Counted from the first letter of the stretch, positions 1 to 9,660 are shown. The stretch is DNA of 64,000 nt from Chthonobacter albigriseus (GCF_013839445.1 NZ_JACDIT010000004.1:124001-188000); one strand, 5' to 3'. Numbers and translations are program-made. The notes: generated from the sequence alone by a model not told the origin.

Positions 1-43
1 GGCATGGCGACAACTGCGCCGAACGCGTTCCCGGGAGGCCACG

Positions 44-472
44 ATGACCGCTGCCTATGATCCCAACAACATTTTCGCCAAGATCCTGCGCGGCGAGATC
101 CCCTGCCACAAGGTCTACGAGGACGAGGACACCCTCGCCTTCATGGACGTGATGCCCCAGGGCGACGGCCATACGCTGGTGATCCCGAAGACACCTGCGC
201 GCAACATCCTCGACGCGAATCCGGCTCAGCTGAACGCGGTGATGGCGACGGTCCAGCGAATCGCCAAGGCGGTGAAGGTCGCCTTCCAATCCGACGGCGT
301 GTTCGTGATGCAGTTCAACGAAGCCGGCGCCGGGCAGACCGTGTTCCACCTCCACGTCCACGTGGTCCCGCGCTGGGAGGGCATCGCACTGAAGCCGCAT
401 ACGGGCGCGATGGCCGACGGGGCGCTGCTCGCGGATCACGCCGCGAAGATCCGGTCCGCACTCGGCCAGTAG
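44..472 (+). CDS. HIT family nucleotide-binding protein
   Basis: A 142-residue histidine-triad protein. The HIT signature is visible as His102-x-His104-x-His106 in FHLHVHVVPRW, and the N-terminal FAKILRGEIPCHKVYEDE segment is typical of the Hint/PKCI branch. The family hydrolyses or transfers nucleoside phosphoramidates and AMP-linked substrates in the cytoplasm; the physiological substrate here cannot be told. The ATG is preceded by GGGAGG at 5-nt spacing, which supports this start. Length is normal for a bacterial HIT protein. It is convergent with the monooxygenase that ends 5 bp away. Confidence 0.93.
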   Translation: MTAAYDPNNIFAKILRGEIPCHKVYEDEDTLAFMDVMPQGDGHTLVIPKTPARNILDANPAQLNAVMATVQRIAKAVKVAFQSDGVFVMQFNEAGAGQTVFHLHVHVVPRWEGIALKPHTGAMADGALLADHAAKIRSALGQ

Positions 473-476
473 ACGC

Positions 477-1673
477 TCAGCCCGCCTGCTTCCAGCCCCA
501 GATCCAGTCCATCCGCTTCAGGAGGCGGTCCGGACCGAGCATCTGCATGACGAGGTTGCGCGCCTTCGCCGGCAGACCGGAGAGGTGGTATGTGGAGGCG
601 TTGTCGCGCGCGCTGGAGGCGACCCGCATCGCCCGCGGCCGGCGCTCCGCCTCCCAACCCTTGAGGCGTTGCTCCACGCTGCGATCGGTGCGCGCCAGAG
701 CCGTGGCGAGCACCGCGGCATCCTCGATCGCCATCGCCCCGCCCTGCGCCACGAACGGCAGCATGGCATGCGCCGCATCCCCGATCAGCGCGACGCGTCC
801 CTTCGTCCAGCGCGGCTCCGACACGGCGCAGAGCGCCCACTTGCGCCAGGCCTGCGGAAGCGCGAGTAGGTCGCGGACAGCGGCGGGCCATGCCGTGAAG
901 GCGCGGACGAGATCAGCGGGATCGCCCAGGACGTCCCAGCGCTGGTCGATCCAGTCGTCGTCGACGGCGGCGATGATGTTGAGGTCCCGTCCGGCCCGTA
1001 CGGGATAATGAACGAGATGGGCCGATGGTCCGAGCCAGAGGCCGGTTGTGCTGGTGAGCCGATCGATCGCCACCGAGCCCGCTTGCGCAGCCGGGATCGT
1101 GGCGCGCCACGCGGTGCGCCCGGAATAGCGGGCTGGCTTGCCACCGAGCAGCTTGACGCGGGTCTGCGACCAAACCCCGTCCGCCCCGATTAGCGCGTCG
1201 CCGACGATATGCCGGCGTTGTGACCCGATCCAGGCGTCCACCGTCACGCCGTCGTCCGTCGGCACCATGCCCTCGATGCAGCAGCCGAGAGCAAGGTCGA
1301 TACGGCCGTCGCGCCGGACGGCGTCGAGCAGGGCGCCCTGGAGGTCGCCGCGATGCACCACCCAGTAGGGTGCGCCATACGCAGTTTCGATACCCTGGCC
1401 GAGCGGAAGTTCCGCGAGGATCCGGTCGGCGGCCGCATCGCGGATGACGAGTTCCCGCGGCGCGACGGCCAGTGGCTCGAGCGCGGGCCTGAGGCCGAGG
1501 TCGATCAGGATCCGGGTCGCGTTGGGAGACAACTGGATCCCAGCGCCGACCTCGCTGAGGTGATCGGCGCGCTCCAGGACGACCGAGCGCCGCCCGCCGC
1601 GTGCGAGCGCCAGGGCGGCGGTGAGACCGGCGATACCGGCCCCCACGATGACGACGGGAGGCGTCTCGGCCAT
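477..1673 (-). CDS. FAD-dependent aromatic monooxygenase (salicylate hydroxylase-like)
   Basis: A 398-residue group A flavoprotein monooxygenase. The N-terminal dinucleotide-binding motif VIVGAGIAGLTAALALARGG, the mid-protein DG motif (LIGADGVWSQTR) and the C-terminal GD motif (RVALIGDAAHAMLPF) are all present, in the normal order. Such enzymes use NAD(P)H and O2 to hydroxylate aromatic rings, for example salicylate or 3-hydroxybenzoate; the exact substrate is not inferable. I place the start at the ATG at 1673, which has AAGG 7 nt upstream, rather than at the GTG one codon earlier. It stands 25 bp upstream of the CHCC zinc-finger gene's stop, on the same strand, so the two could be cotranscribed. 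Confidence 0.88.
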   Translation of the reverse strand: MAETPPVVIVGAGIAGLTAALALARGGRRSVVLERADHLSEVGAGIQLSPNATRILIDLGLRPALEPLAVAPRELVIRDAAADRILAELPLGQGIETAYGAPYWVVHRGDLQGALLDAVRRDGRIDLALGCCIEGMVPTDDGVTVDAWIGSQRRHIVGDALIGADGVWSQTRVKLLGGKPARYSGRTAWRATIPAAQAGSVAIDRLTSTTGLWLGPSAHLVHYPVRAGRDLNIIAAVDDDWIDQRWDVLGDPADLVRAFTAWPAAVRDLLALPQAWRKWALCAVSEPRWTKGRVALIGDAAHAMLPFVAQGGAMAIEDAAVLATALARTDRSVEQRLKGWEAERRPRAMRVASSARDNASTYHLSGLPAKARNLVMQMLGPDRLLKRMDWIWGWKQAG

Positions 1674-1698
1674 CACCGCACCTTGGCAATTCGAGGGA

Positions 1699-1944
1699 TC
1701 AGGCGGCCTTGGGGATATAGGCGCACTCGGCCGGGACCGACTCGGTCGCCTTCAGGCTCGGATCGTAGCGGTACAGGGTGGAGCAATACGGACAGATCTT
1801 CTCCTCCTCGTCGCCCATGTCGAGAAACGAGTGGGGATGATCGAACGGCGGCCGCGCGCCGATGCACATGAACTCGTGGGCCCCGACGCGGACGACGTCG
1901 GCGCCGACGTCGTTGGTGAAATGCGGAACGACGGCGTCAGCCAT
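1699..1944 (-). CDS. Zinc-finger CHCC (NDUFS6-like) domain protein
   Basis: An 81-residue protein. The C-terminal part has Cys27, a His-rich FDHPHSF segment and the Cys51-Pro-Tyr-Cys54 pair followed by STLYRYDP, which is the pattern of the zf-CHCC domain seen in mitochondrial complex I subunit NDUFS6 and in small alphaproteobacterial homologues. A role near respiratory complex I assembly is a family-level inference only. The reading frame is open far upstream, but the ATG at 1944 gives the normal short length, and the upstream part looks like the shadow of the divergent hydrolase gene. No unusual base use. Confidence 0.82.
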   Translation of the reverse strand: MADAVVPHFTNDVGADVVRVGAHEFMCIGARPPFDHPHSFLDMGDEEEKICPYCSTLYRYDPSLKATESVPAECAYIPKAA

Positions 1945-2166
1945 GAGAAACCTCGGGAAGCACGAAACGGTGTGTTCGGGCCGGACCATAGCGTCTCGCG
2001 CCTGCGAAGAACAGAGGGCGGAAAGGCCCGGAAACCGCGTATGCAATACGAGATCCATCCGGACGCGCGGTGGGCCGGACAGAGCCAGGATGGCCTCCAC
2101 CCTTCCCTTCACCCTCGTCCCTGCCGTATGGTCCGGCGCCTGTCGCGTTGCTGAAGGCGGTTTCTG

Positions 2167-2919
2167 ATGCCCCACTTTTTCTCCGAAGGCCACGAGATCG
2201 CCTACCACGACGAAGGGTCCGGCGAGCCTATCCTCCTGATCCACGGCTTCGCCTCCAACCGGATGATCAACTGGGTCTATCCCGGCTGGGTGGACACCCT
2301 GGTGAACGCCGGGCGTCGCGTGATCACCATGGACCTGCGCGGCCACGGCGAGAGCGCCAAGCCCTACGACCCGGAATGCTACCGCCTGTCGCTGATGGCC
2401 GAGGACGCGCGGCGGCTGCTCGACCACCTCGCCGTCGAACGCACCGACGTGATGGGCTACTCGCTGGGCGCGCGAATCGGCACCCTGTTGGCCCTCGCTC
2501 ACCCTGAGCGCGTCCGCTCGCTGGTGCTCGGCGGCATGGGCTACGGCCTTGTCACCGGCATCGCCTCGCCGGAACCGATCATCGCTGCGCTGGAGGCCGA
2601 CACCATCGCGGAGGTCTCCGACCCCAACGGCCGCGCCTTCCGCCAGTTCGCCGAGCAGACCAAGAGCGACCGCAAGGCGCTCGCCGCCTGCATGCGCGTG
2701 TCGCGCCGCCCGATCCCGGCGGAGGATGTCTCCCGGCTTGTCCAGCCCGTGCTGATCGCGGTCGGCACGCGCGACAAGATCGCCGGATCGCCGCAGGAGC
2801 TCGCGGCGCTGATCCCGTCGGCGGAGGTGCTGGAGATCCCAAACCGCGATCACATGCTGGCAGTCGGCGACCCCGTGTTCAAGCAGGGCGTCGTCGCCTT
2901 CCTGACCCGCAAGGACTGA
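2167..2919 (+). CDS. Alpha/beta-fold hydrolase
   Basis: A 250-residue alpha/beta hydrolase. The nucleophile elbow is G-Y-S-L-G (MGYSLGARIG), preceded by the oxyanion segment LIHGFASNRMINW and strand DLRGHGES. The C-terminal catalytic His is in NRDHMLAVGD, and the Asp is likely in VGTRDKIAG. This matches small esterase or haloperoxidase-like hydrolases; the substrate is unknown. It ends one base before the stop of the convergent kinase gene, so there is no room for a separate terminator between them. Confidence 0.88.
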   Translation: MPHFFSEGHEIAYHDEGSGEPILLIHGFASNRMINWVYPGWVDTLVNAGRRVITMDLRGHGESAKPYDPECYRLSLMAEDARRLLDHLAVERTDVMGYSLGARIGTLLALAHPERVRSLVLGGMGYGLVTGIASPEPIIAALEADTIAEVSDPNGRAFRQFAEQTKSDRKALAACMRVSRRPIPAEDVSRLVQPVLIAVGTRDKIAGSPQELAALIPSAEVLEIPNRDHMLAVGDPVFKQGVVAFLTRKD

Positions 2920-4341
2920 TCACTCCGGCTCGCCCTCGGGCGTCGATTTCAGGCGCACCACCGTGACGCTGCAGGGCGCTTCGGCCACGACGGCGGACGA
3001 AACGCTGCCGAGGTGTCGGCGCAGGGCCGACGAGGCGCGCGCGCCCATCACGATGTGATCGACGCGGTTGTGGTTGGCATAGTCGAGGATCGCCGCGCCG
3101 GGATCGAGCGCCTCCAGCACGTGGTAGCTGACCCGCTCCTCCGGCACCTGCAGCGCGCGGGCCCAGTCCTTCAGCACCACCAGCCGCCCCACATAGGCTG
3201 AGCGGCCTTCCGAATCGGGCCCGTCGTCCGAGCCTACCAGCCGTGTCTTCAGCACGGTGACACAGGCGAGCCGCGCGCCCTCCTCCGCCTCCAGGACGCG
3301 TGCCACGTGCAGGCGTACCTCGTCGGCGAGCGGGTCGACGCCCGCGGTGAGATCCACCGCCGCGACCACGATCGGAGCGTCCGAGATCCGCCGGGCGATC
3401 GAGACCTTGCGCTGTGGCGGCATCTTCTCGGCCTTGCGCCCGCCGAACCAGCTGCGCACCCGGTCGAGTGCCGAGGCAGGTCCCGCCCGGTCCGCCCGGT
3501 CGGTGAGGCGCACCTGGTCCGGATGGCGAAGGTCGAACAGCACCTGGCCGGCGCTGCCGTAGCGCTTGGCGAGATCCACCTCCAGGCAGCGCAGGATCAC
3601 CTCCTGCAGCCAGCGCGGCGTCTTGGCATTGTACTGGCGCGGCGGCTTCGGTGCATGGAACAGCCGGCGCTTCTGCCCGGCCAGCGACACCGGCTCGCCG
3701 AACGGCGGCTCGCCGCAGACCATCTCGTAGAGGATGCAGCCGAGGGCGAAGATGTCGCTCGCCGGCTGGGTGCGGTCGCCGAGGATCTGCTCGGGCGAGA
3801 TCGTCGCCGGCGAGCCCATCGGAAGGTCGCTCTCCTCGGCGAAGAGGTCCGGCAGTTCGTCATGCCGGGCGAGGCCGAAGTCGATGATCACCGCGCCGCG
3901 CTCGGAGAGGATGATGTTGCCGGTCTTCAGGTCGAGGTGCACCACCTTCTGGCGGTGCAGGTCCTCGATCGCCGCCGCGATCCGCGCGCCGACGCGGGCC
4001 GCCTCCTCCGGCGCCATCGGCTCGCGCTCCAACCGCTTGTCCAGCGGCTGGCCCTCGACGAACTCCATGACGATGTAGGGCAGCTTGCGCAGGTCGCCGG
4101 CCGCGATGAAGGCCGGCACGTGCCGGCCCGACAGGCGGCGTAGCACCATCTCCTCCACCTCGTAGCCGATGATGGTGGAGACGTCCGCTCCCGCGCCCAG
4201 GAACGGCGTCTTCATGACGAGGGGACGCGAATGATCGGGATGCGAGACGCGCCAGATCGCGCCCATGCCGCCCACGGCGATCCGCTCCTGGAGGACGAAG
4301 CCGTCCACCACGGCACCCGGCTGCAATTCCCCTGCCCGCAT
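2920..4341 (-). CDS. Serine/threonine protein kinase fused to a universal stress (UspA) domain
   Basis: A 473-residue two-domain protein. Residues about 10-270 form a Hanks-type kinase: VMK lysine (Lys44), catalytic loop HLDLKTGN with Asp137, and DFG at 154-156. Residues from about 313 to the end form a UspA fold with the nucleotide-binding G-x2-G-x9-GS pattern (MGARASSALRRHLGSVSS). No membrane segment or PASTA repeat is seen, so it should be cytoplasmic. I prefer the ATG at 4341 because AAGGGGGA lies 4 nt upstream; an ATG at 4362 would instead overlap the upstream metallophosphoesterase stop. Tight linkage to that gene suggests an operon. The target and signal are unknown. Confidence 0.9.
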   Translation of the reverse strand: MRAGELQPGAVVDGFVLQERIAVGGMGAIWRVSHPDHSRPLVMKTPFLGAGADVSTIIGYEVEEMVLRRLSGRHVPAFIAAGDLRKLPYIVMEFVEGQPLDKRLEREPMAPEEAARVGARIAAAIEDLHRQKVVHLDLKTGNIILSERGAVIIDFGLARHDELPDLFAEESDLPMGSPATISPEQILGDRTQPASDIFALGCILYEMVCGEPPFGEPVSLAGQKRRLFHAPKPPRQYNAKTPRWLQEVILRCLEVDLAKRYGSAGQVLFDLRHPDQVRLTDRADRAGPASALDRVRSWFGGRKAEKMPPQRKVSIARRISDAPIVVAAVDLTAGVDPLADEVRLHVARVLEAEEGARLACVTVLKTRLVGSDDGPDSEGRSAYVGRLVVLKDWARALQVPEERVSYHVLEALDPGAAILDYANHNRVDHIVMGARASSALRRHLGSVSSAVVAEAPCSVTVVRLKSTPEGEPE

Positions 4342-4358
4342 ACGTCCCCCTTGCCTTG

Positions 4359-5111
4359 TCATCGCCCCGTGAAAAGGCGGGCCGCCAGCCGTTCAGGCAG
4401 GCCCGAATGCTCGATCTTCCGCGCCGCCGCCTCCACGTCATAGGGCACGCGGCGCCATGTGATCTCGTTGCCGTCGAGGTCGTAGAGGCCCCAGCAGGCC
4501 CGCGAATCGCCATCCCGCGGCTGACCGACCGCACCGATCACCGCGTGGTAGCGTCGGATCGGCGACAGCGGCACGGCCTTGTCGGCCACCGGCCGGAAAC
4601 TCAGCATCTTGCCCGTGGAGAGCGCCCCGGCGATCGTGTGGAACAGCGCCGGCACGTGGGTGTGGCCGCTGACGATCACCCGCGCGTCGGTGGAGGCGAA
4701 GCTCGCCGCCGCGTCGGAGGCCTCCATCACATAAGGCCAGCTCTCCGGATGATGGGCGCTGGCGTGGACGAACAGCGCGTCGCCCTCGTGGTGGGCGAGC
4801 GGCAGCGATTTCAGGAAGCGGATGTGATCGTCGCCGAGCTTGGGGATGGTCCAGCGGATCGCCGTGGCGGCCGTCTCCGACATGCCCTTGGGGCCGAGGA
4901 ACGCCGCCTGGTCGTGGTTGCCGAGCAGCGCGACGGCGCCCTTGTCGACGAGGTCGGCGACCGCCTCGACGCAAGGCCCCGGGTCGGCGCCATAGCCGAC
5001 GATATCTCCGAGCACGACGATGCGGTCGACGCCCTCCGCCTCGACGTCGTCGAGCACTGCGGAAAGCGCCTCCAGGTTGGCATGGATGTCCGTGACGAGC
5101 GCAAGGCGCAT
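4359..5111 (-). CDS. Metallophosphoesterase (calcineurin-like) family protein
   Basis: A 250-residue calcineurin-like phosphoesterase. The dimetal motifs are complete: D-x-H near the start (VTDIHAN), GD in VVLGDIVGYG, GNHD (LLGNHDQA), an internal His in FVHASAHH and the GHTH motif (VSGHTHVPAL). The family includes YfcE-type phosphodiesterases and phosphoprotein phosphatases. Because the next gene is a protein kinase, reversal of its phosphorylation is conceivable but unproven. GGGAGGAG precedes the ATG. It is transcribed away from rpsF across a 365-bp gap. Confidence 0.9.
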   Translation of the reverse strand: MRLALVTDIHANLEALSAVLDDVEAEGVDRIVVLGDIVGYGADPGPCVEAVADLVDKGAVALLGNHDQAAFLGPKGMSETAATAIRWTIPKLGDDHIRFLKSLPLAHHEGDALFVHASAHHPESWPYVMEASDAAASFASTDARVIVSGHTHVPALFHTIAGALSTGKMLSFRPVADKAVPLSPIRRYHAVIGAVGQPRDGDSRACWGLYDLDGNEITWRRVPYDVEAAARKIEHSGLPERLAARLFTGR

Positions 5112-5476
5112 CGTCTCCTCCCGATTGTCTTGTTATCTTCCAAGTATCGGGATTGCGCGCGGCCCGGGATAGTTGGACGTAATGCTGATAAGGGTTGCCG
5201 CCGCGGCGCAATACGAAGCCGTCGTCCGGCGCGGTCTTGCTTTTCCCGCCCCCCTCCTGTATGCACCCGCGATCGTTTCCGAACGATGCCCGGCTGGGGG
5301 CTGAACGGAAGGTCGTGACATCTATCCCGAAAGGGGCGCGTCGCGGCAGGACAGGTAAAATCGTCCGTCTTCCGGTGTCTCCGCTCTCGATCTCGTATCT
5401 GTCGAGCCTTTCCAGTGGGTTCGCAGAGGCTTGGCGCCGGGTCTGAATGTGAAACATGAGAAAGGCTGATCAGCAC
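5112..5476. other. Intergenic region between divergent metallophosphoesterase and rpsF
   Basis: This 365-bp gap must hold the promoters for both divergent units. A small stem is possible at AGCCT...AGGCT about 60 nt upstream of rpsF. In several bacteria the S6:S18 complex binds its own mRNA leader; I could not identify that RNA motif with confidence here. No open frame with a convincing start was seen. Confidence 0.4.
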
Positions 5477-5938
5477 ATGGCGCTCTACGAGCACGTGTTC
5501 CTGGCCCGGCAGGACGTGTCGAGCCAGCAGGTCGACGCTCTCGTCGACCAGTACAAGACCGTCATCGAGGGACTCGGTGGCCAGGTCAAGAAGGTGGAGA
5601 ACTGGGGTCTCAAGGCCCTGGCTTACCGCGTCAAGAAGAACCGCAAGGCGCACTACGTGCTCCTCAACCTGGATGCCCCGCACGCGGCCGTCGCCGAGCT
5701 GGAGCGCCAGGAAGGGATCTCCGAGGACATCCTGCGCTTCACGACCATCCGCGTCGACGAGCTGGAGGAAGGCCCCTCGGCCATGCTCCAGAAGCGTGAC
5801 CGCGACGACCGCGAAGGCGGCCGCGAGGGTCGTGACGGCCGTGGCGACCGTGGTCCCCGTGGCGACCGCGGCCCCCGCCGTGGCGGCTTCGAGCGTGGTC
5901 CCCGTCGTGACGCCGAGTTCGGAGGTTCCGAGGAATGA
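5477..5938 (+). CDS. rpsF: 30S ribosomal protein S6
   Basis: A 153-residue S6 protein starting [15 protein letters not shown]. The conserved core ([19 protein letters not shown] and [14 protein letters not shown]) is clear. As in many alphaproteobacteria, the protein has a long charged C-terminal tail rich in Arg, Gly and Asp (from about residue 110). An upstream in-frame ATG at 5456 would add seven residues not seen in the family; the ATG at 5477 with GAAAGG upstream is preferred. It overlaps rpsR by 4 bp (ATGA), so S6 and S18, which bind together on 16S rRNA, are translationally coupled. Confidence 0.97.
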   Translation: MALYEHVFLARQDVSSQQVDALVDQYKTVIEGLGGQVKKVENWGLKALAYRVKKNRKAHYVLLNLDAPHAAVAELERQEGISEDILRFTTIRVDELEEGPSAMLQKRDRDDREGGREGRDGRGDRGPRGDRGPRRGGFERGPRRDAEFGGSEE

Positions 5939-6183
5939 TCGACATCAACCAGCTCCCGACGCGCCGGCCCTTCTTCCGTCGCCGCAAGACCTGCCCGTTC
6001 TCCGGCGCCAACGCCCCGAAGATCGACTACAAGGACGTCCGTCTCCTGCAGCGCTACATCTCCGAGCGCGGCAAGATCGTCCCCAGCCGCATCACCGCGG
6101 TTTCGGCCAAGAAGCAGCGCGAGCTCGCCACGGCGATCAAGCGCGCCCGCATCCTCGGCCTGCTGCCCTTCGTCATCAAGTGA
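5935..6183 (+). CDS. rpsR: 30S ribosomal protein S18
   Basis: An 82-residue S18 protein. The family signature [15 protein letters not shown] and the C-terminal [11 protein letters not shown] are conserved. It forms a heterodimer with S6 on the platform of the small subunit. The start codon overlaps the rpsF stop codon. A 136-bp gap separates it from the DUF2232 membrane protein, which together with rplI makes the usual alphaproteobacterial S6-S18-DUF2232-L9 operon. Confidence 0.97.
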   Translation: MIDINQLPTRRPFFRRRKTCPFSGANAPKIDYKDVRLLQRYISERGKIVPSRITAVSAKKQRELATAIKRARILGLLPFVIK

Positions 6184-6319
6184 TGACCGGGCCCGCTCGC
6201 CGGGCCTCACGTTCTCCGGCGTCGCGCCGTTCTGGTGCGACGCCGTTTCCCTTGCAAGCTGGGACGCGGCCGCCAAGCGGCTCGGCTTCCCTAACCGCCG
6301 CGGCGCGGGACAGCGAACG

Positions 6320-7282
6320 ATGACCATGACGACCAGACAGGCACTGATGGGCTTTGCCGGCGGCTTCGCATCCGCCCTGCTGCTCCTTGCCGTCACGTCC
6401 GGCGGCCCGCTGGCCTTCCCGCTCGCCACGCTCTTTCCGCTTCCGATCGCCATCGCCGGTCTCGGCTGGGGTTCGCTCTCCGGCCTGCTCGCCGCCGCGT
6501 CCGCCGCCGGCTTCATCGCCCTGCTGACCGCCTGGCCGATGGGTCTCGCCTTCTTCCTCATCTCCGGCGCACCGGTCGCCTGGTACGCCCACCAGATCGG
6601 CCTCGCCCGTCCGAAGGACGACGCCGATCCCGCCGCAGGGCTGGAGTGGTTCCCGATCGCTCGGGTGTTCGTGACCATCGTGGCGCTGACCACGATCACG
6701 CTCGCCGGGTCCATGTGGTACGGCGGCATCCTGCGCGAGGAGACGGCCGGCGTCTTCGCCGACCTGTTCGTCTCCATGGCCGAGGAGGGTGGCCCGTTGA
6801 CCGCCGAGCAGAAGGCCGACGTGCCCGGCCTTGCAGCGGCCTACCTCCGTATCCTGCCGGTTTTCGCCGGCATCTCGTGGGTCTGCATCATGGTGCTGAA
6901 TCTCTGGCTCGCCGCCCGCATCGTCAAGGCGTCCGGGCAGCTCCAGCGTCCGTGGGATTCGCTCCCCGATGTGACAGTCCTGCCTCAGCTGTCGGTGCCG
7001 GTGTTCCTAGGCGCGATGCTGCTCGCCTTCTCCGGCGGGATCGCCGCGCTCATCGGTGGGATCGCCACCGGCGCGCTCGGCATGGCCTTCGCGCTGATCG
7101 GCTTGGCCGTTGTCCATGTCCGCACCCGCGGCAATCCCGCCCGCGGACTGCTTCTCGGCCTGCTCTACTCCCTCGCCATTCTCTTCGTGCCCGTCCTGGC
7201 GCTGCTGGTCCTAGTCGGCCTGACCGACACCGTTCACAGCCTTAGAAACAAACGGGCCACGCCACCGGGGCCGATCGTCTGA
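6320..7282 (+). CDS. DUF2232 family membrane protein
   Basis: A 320-residue integral membrane protein with about eight hydrophobic segments, beginning [25 protein letters not shown]. Its position between rpsR and rplI is conserved in many alphaproteobacteria, and the pattern of membrane helices matches the DUF2232 (YybS-like) family. The function is unknown; the conserved linkage to ribosomal genes is the only hint. The start used gives a short hydrophilic N-terminus followed directly by the first helix. Confidence 0.85.
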   Translation: MTMTTRQALMGFAGGFASALLLLAVTSGGPLAFPLATLFPLPIAIAGLGWGSLSGLLAAASAAGFIALLTAWPMGLAFFLISGAPVAWYAHQIGLARPKDDADPAAGLEWFPIARVFVTIVALTTITLAGSMWYGGILREETAGVFADLFVSMAEEGGPLTAEQKADVPGLAAAYLRILPVFAGISWVCIMVLNLWLAARIVKASGQLQRPWDSLPDVTVLPQLSVPVFLGAMLLAFSGGIAALIGGIATGALGMAFALIGLAVVHVRTRGNPARGLLLGLLYSLAILFVPVLALLVLVGLTDTVHSLRNKRATPPGPIV

Positions 7283-7331
7283 CGGCCCCCTGTCCTTGAC
7301 CACCAAAAACCCGAAAACGGAGCCTACCGAA

Positions 7332-7895
7332 ATGCAAGTCATCCTTCTGGAACGCGTCGCCAAGCTCGGCGCCATGGGTGAGACCGTCCGCGTCCGCGAC
7401 GGTTTCGCCCGCAACTTCCTGCTCCCGCAGGGCAAGGCCCTCCGCGCCACCAAGGAGAACCAGGCCAAGTTCGAGAAGGAGCGCGCGAACCTCGAGGTCC
7501 GCAACGCCGAGCGCCGCAAGGACGCCGATACGGTCAAGGTCAGCCTCGACCAGCGCTCCTTCGTCGTCGTCCGTCAGGCTGCCGAGACCGGCCAGCTCTA
7601 CGGTTCGGTGTCGAGCCGCGACATCGCCGATCTCCTGACCGAAGCCGGCTACACCGTCGGCCGCAGCCAGGTCGCGTTGAACACCCCGATCAAGGAAATC
7701 GGCCTGCACAGCGTCGAGATCGTTCTCCACCCCGAAGTTTCGGCGACCATCACGATGAACATCGCCCGCTCCGAGGATGAGGCGAAGCGCCAGGCGACCG
7801 GCGAGGACCTCACCGCGAGCGCCCGCGAGGAGACCTTCGTCCGCGAAGTCGGCTCGGTCATGGACGAGGAAGGCAACGATCGCGAGGAGCTCTGA
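7332..7895 (+). CDS. rplI: 50S ribosomal protein L9
   Basis: A 187-residue L9 protein. The N-terminal domain begins [13 protein letters not shown] and contains the conserved [15 protein letters not shown]. The long connecting helix follows, then the C-terminal domain. The acidic extension at the end (after residue 160) is usual in alphaproteobacteria. The start at 7332 is fixed by the conserved N-terminus and by GGAG upstream. A rho-independent terminator follows 30 bp after the stop. Confidence 0.97.
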   Translation: MQVILLERVAKLGAMGETVRVRDGFARNFLLPQGKALRATKENQAKFEKERANLEVRNAERRKDADTVKVSLDQRSFVVVRQAAETGQLYGSVSSRDIADLLTEAGYTVGRSQVALNTPIKEIGLHSVEIVLHPEVSATITMNIARSEDEAKRQATGEDLTASAREETFVREVGSVMDEEGNDREEL

Positions 7896-7925
7896 GCTTC
7901 TTCCGCAGAGTGCCGGATATCGGAG

Positions 7926-7951
7926 AGGCGCCCTTTCGGGGGCGCCTTTTT
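7926..7951 (+). terminator. Rho-independent terminator after rplI
   Basis: An 8-bp perfect GC-rich stem (AGGCGCCC / GGGCGCCT) with a 6-nt loop is followed by a T run. It lies 30 bp after the rplI stop and closes the S6-S18-DUF2232-L9 operon, so dnaB probably has its own promoter in the next 220 bp. Confidence 0.85.
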
Positions 7952-8172
7952 CGTTGCCGGAGAGAACAACTTCAACCTTCAGCGGGCAAACCGTGTCAAT
8001 TCGATACGGTCGCGGACGCCGAACTTTTCACGCCTGTTGCCCCGCTGCTGACACCTCCCTGTGGATATGACTCGTAGACTGCATCCGTCGCGATCAGCGT
8101 CGAGAATCACGCGACGCAGCGGTATAGAACGAGGTTCCCTTCCGCACGCCCCACGAGGATGACGTCAGGACC

Positions 8173-9660
8173 ATGGTCGCTCCGGCCCGCAAGATTGAAG
8201 AAGCCACTGCGCTCGCCCGCCTCGCACCCCACAACGTGGAGGCCGAACGGCAGCTGCTGGGCGCGATGCTGATGAACAACGAGACGTTCTTTCGCGTCTC
8301 CGACTTCCTGGAAGCCGCGCACTTCTTCATCGAGCAGCACCGCGGGATCTACGAGAAGATCGGCCAGCTGATCCGGGCCGGCAAGGTCGCCTCCCCGATC
8401 ACGCTGAAGACCTTCTATCCCGCCGACTACCAGATCGCCGAGATGCCGATCACGCAGTACCTGCTGCGGCTGGCCTCCGAAGCGACCACGATCATCAACG
8501 CCGAGGACTACGGCCGCATCATCCACGACCTCGCCGTCCGCCGGAACCTGATCCGGATCGGCGAGGACATGGTCAACATCGCCTTCGACGCGCCGATCGA
8601 CATGCCGCCGCGCGCGCAGATCGAGGACGCCGAGCGCCGGCTGTTCGAGCTGGCCGAGACCGGCCGCTACGAGGGCGGCTTCCACACCTTCTCCGACGCC
8701 CTGCGCGACGCCATCGACATGGCCGCCGCCGCCTACCAGCGTGACGGCAACCTGTCGGGCATCTCGACCGGCCTCTCCGACCTAGACCGCCAGATGGGCG
8801 GCCTGCAACGCTCGGACCTGGTGATCCTCGCCGCCCGCCCCGCAATGGGCAAGACGTCGCTCGTTACCAACATCGCCTACAACGTGGCCGCCGCCTACGA
8901 GGCGGTGGAGCAGCCGGACGGCACGATGAAGACCGTCAACGGCGGCATCGTCGGCTTCTTCAGCCTGGAAATGTCGTCCGAGCAGCTGGCGACGCGTATT
9001 CTCGCCGAGCAGGCGGAGATCTCCTCGTCCGACATCCGCCGCGGCTCGATCGACGAGAACCAGTTCGCCAAGCTCGCCGCCGTCGCCCAGCAGATGCAGA
9101 CGCTGCCGCTCTACATCGACCACACCGGCGGCATCTCGATCGCCCAACTCGCCGCCCGCGCCCGCCGGCTGAAGCGCCAGCGCGGCCTGGACGTGCTGAT
9201 CGTCGACTACCTCCAGCTTCTCTCCGGCTCGTCGAAATCGGCCTCCAACGGCCGCGTCCAGGAGATCACCGAGATCACCACCGGCCTGAAGGCCTTGGCC
9301 AAGGAGCTGAACGTTCCGATCGTGGCGCTCTCCCAGCTTTCACGCCAGGTGGAGAACCGCGACGACAAGCGCCCGCAACTCGCCGACCTTCGTGAATCCG
9401 GCTCCATCGAGCAGGACGCCGACGTGGTGATGTTCATCTACCGCGACGAGTACTACATGCAGGCCAAGAAGCCGAAGGAAGGCACCGAGGAGTTCTTCAA
9501 GTGGCAGGCCGAGATGGAGGCCGTCGCCGGCGTTGCCGAGGTGATCATCGGCAAGCAGCGCCACGGCCCGACGGGCACGGTCCAGCTGGCCTTCGAGGCC
9601 CAGTTCACGCGGTTCGGCAACCTCGCGCGCGAAGACTATCTGCCGGCCCGGATGGAATAG
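8173..9660 (+). CDS. dnaB: Replicative DNA helicase DnaB
   Basis: A 495-residue hexameric replicative helicase. The N-terminal domain (PHNVEAERQLLGAML) is followed by the RecA-like motor: Walker A ARPAMGKTS at about residue 221, Walker B IVDYLQLLSG at about 343, and the H4 region LSQLSRQVENRDDKRPQLADLRESGSIEQDAD written here in part as its start and end only. Length is normal and no intein is present. It unwinds duplex DNA ahead of the replisome. It is convergent with the Rieske oxygenase gene; a 9-bp inverted repeat (9750-9758 / 9769-9777) overlaps that gene's stop. Confidence 0.97.
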   Translation: MVAPARKIEEATALARLAPHNVEAERQLLGAMLMNNETFFRVSDFLEAAHFFIEQHRGIYEKIGQLIRAGKVASPITLKTFYPADYQIAEMPITQYLLRLASEATTIINAEDYGRIIHDLAVRRNLIRIGEDMVNIAFDAPIDMPPRAQIEDAERRLFELAETGRYEGGFHTFSDALRDAIDMAAAAYQRDGNLSGISTGLSDLDRQMGGLQRSDLVILAARPAMGKTSLVTNIAYNVAAAYEAVEQPDGTMKTVNGGIVGFFSLEMSSEQLATRILAEQAEISSSDIRRGSIDENQFAKLAAVAQQMQTLPLYIDHTGGISIAQLAARARRLKRQRGLDVLIVDYLQLLSGSSKSASNGRVQEITEITTGLKALAKELNVPIVALSQLSRQVENRDDKRPQLADLRESGSIEQDADVVMFIYRDEYYMQAKKPKEGTEEFFKWQAEMEAVAGVAEVIIGKQRHGPTGTVQLAFEAQFTRFGNLAREDYLPARME

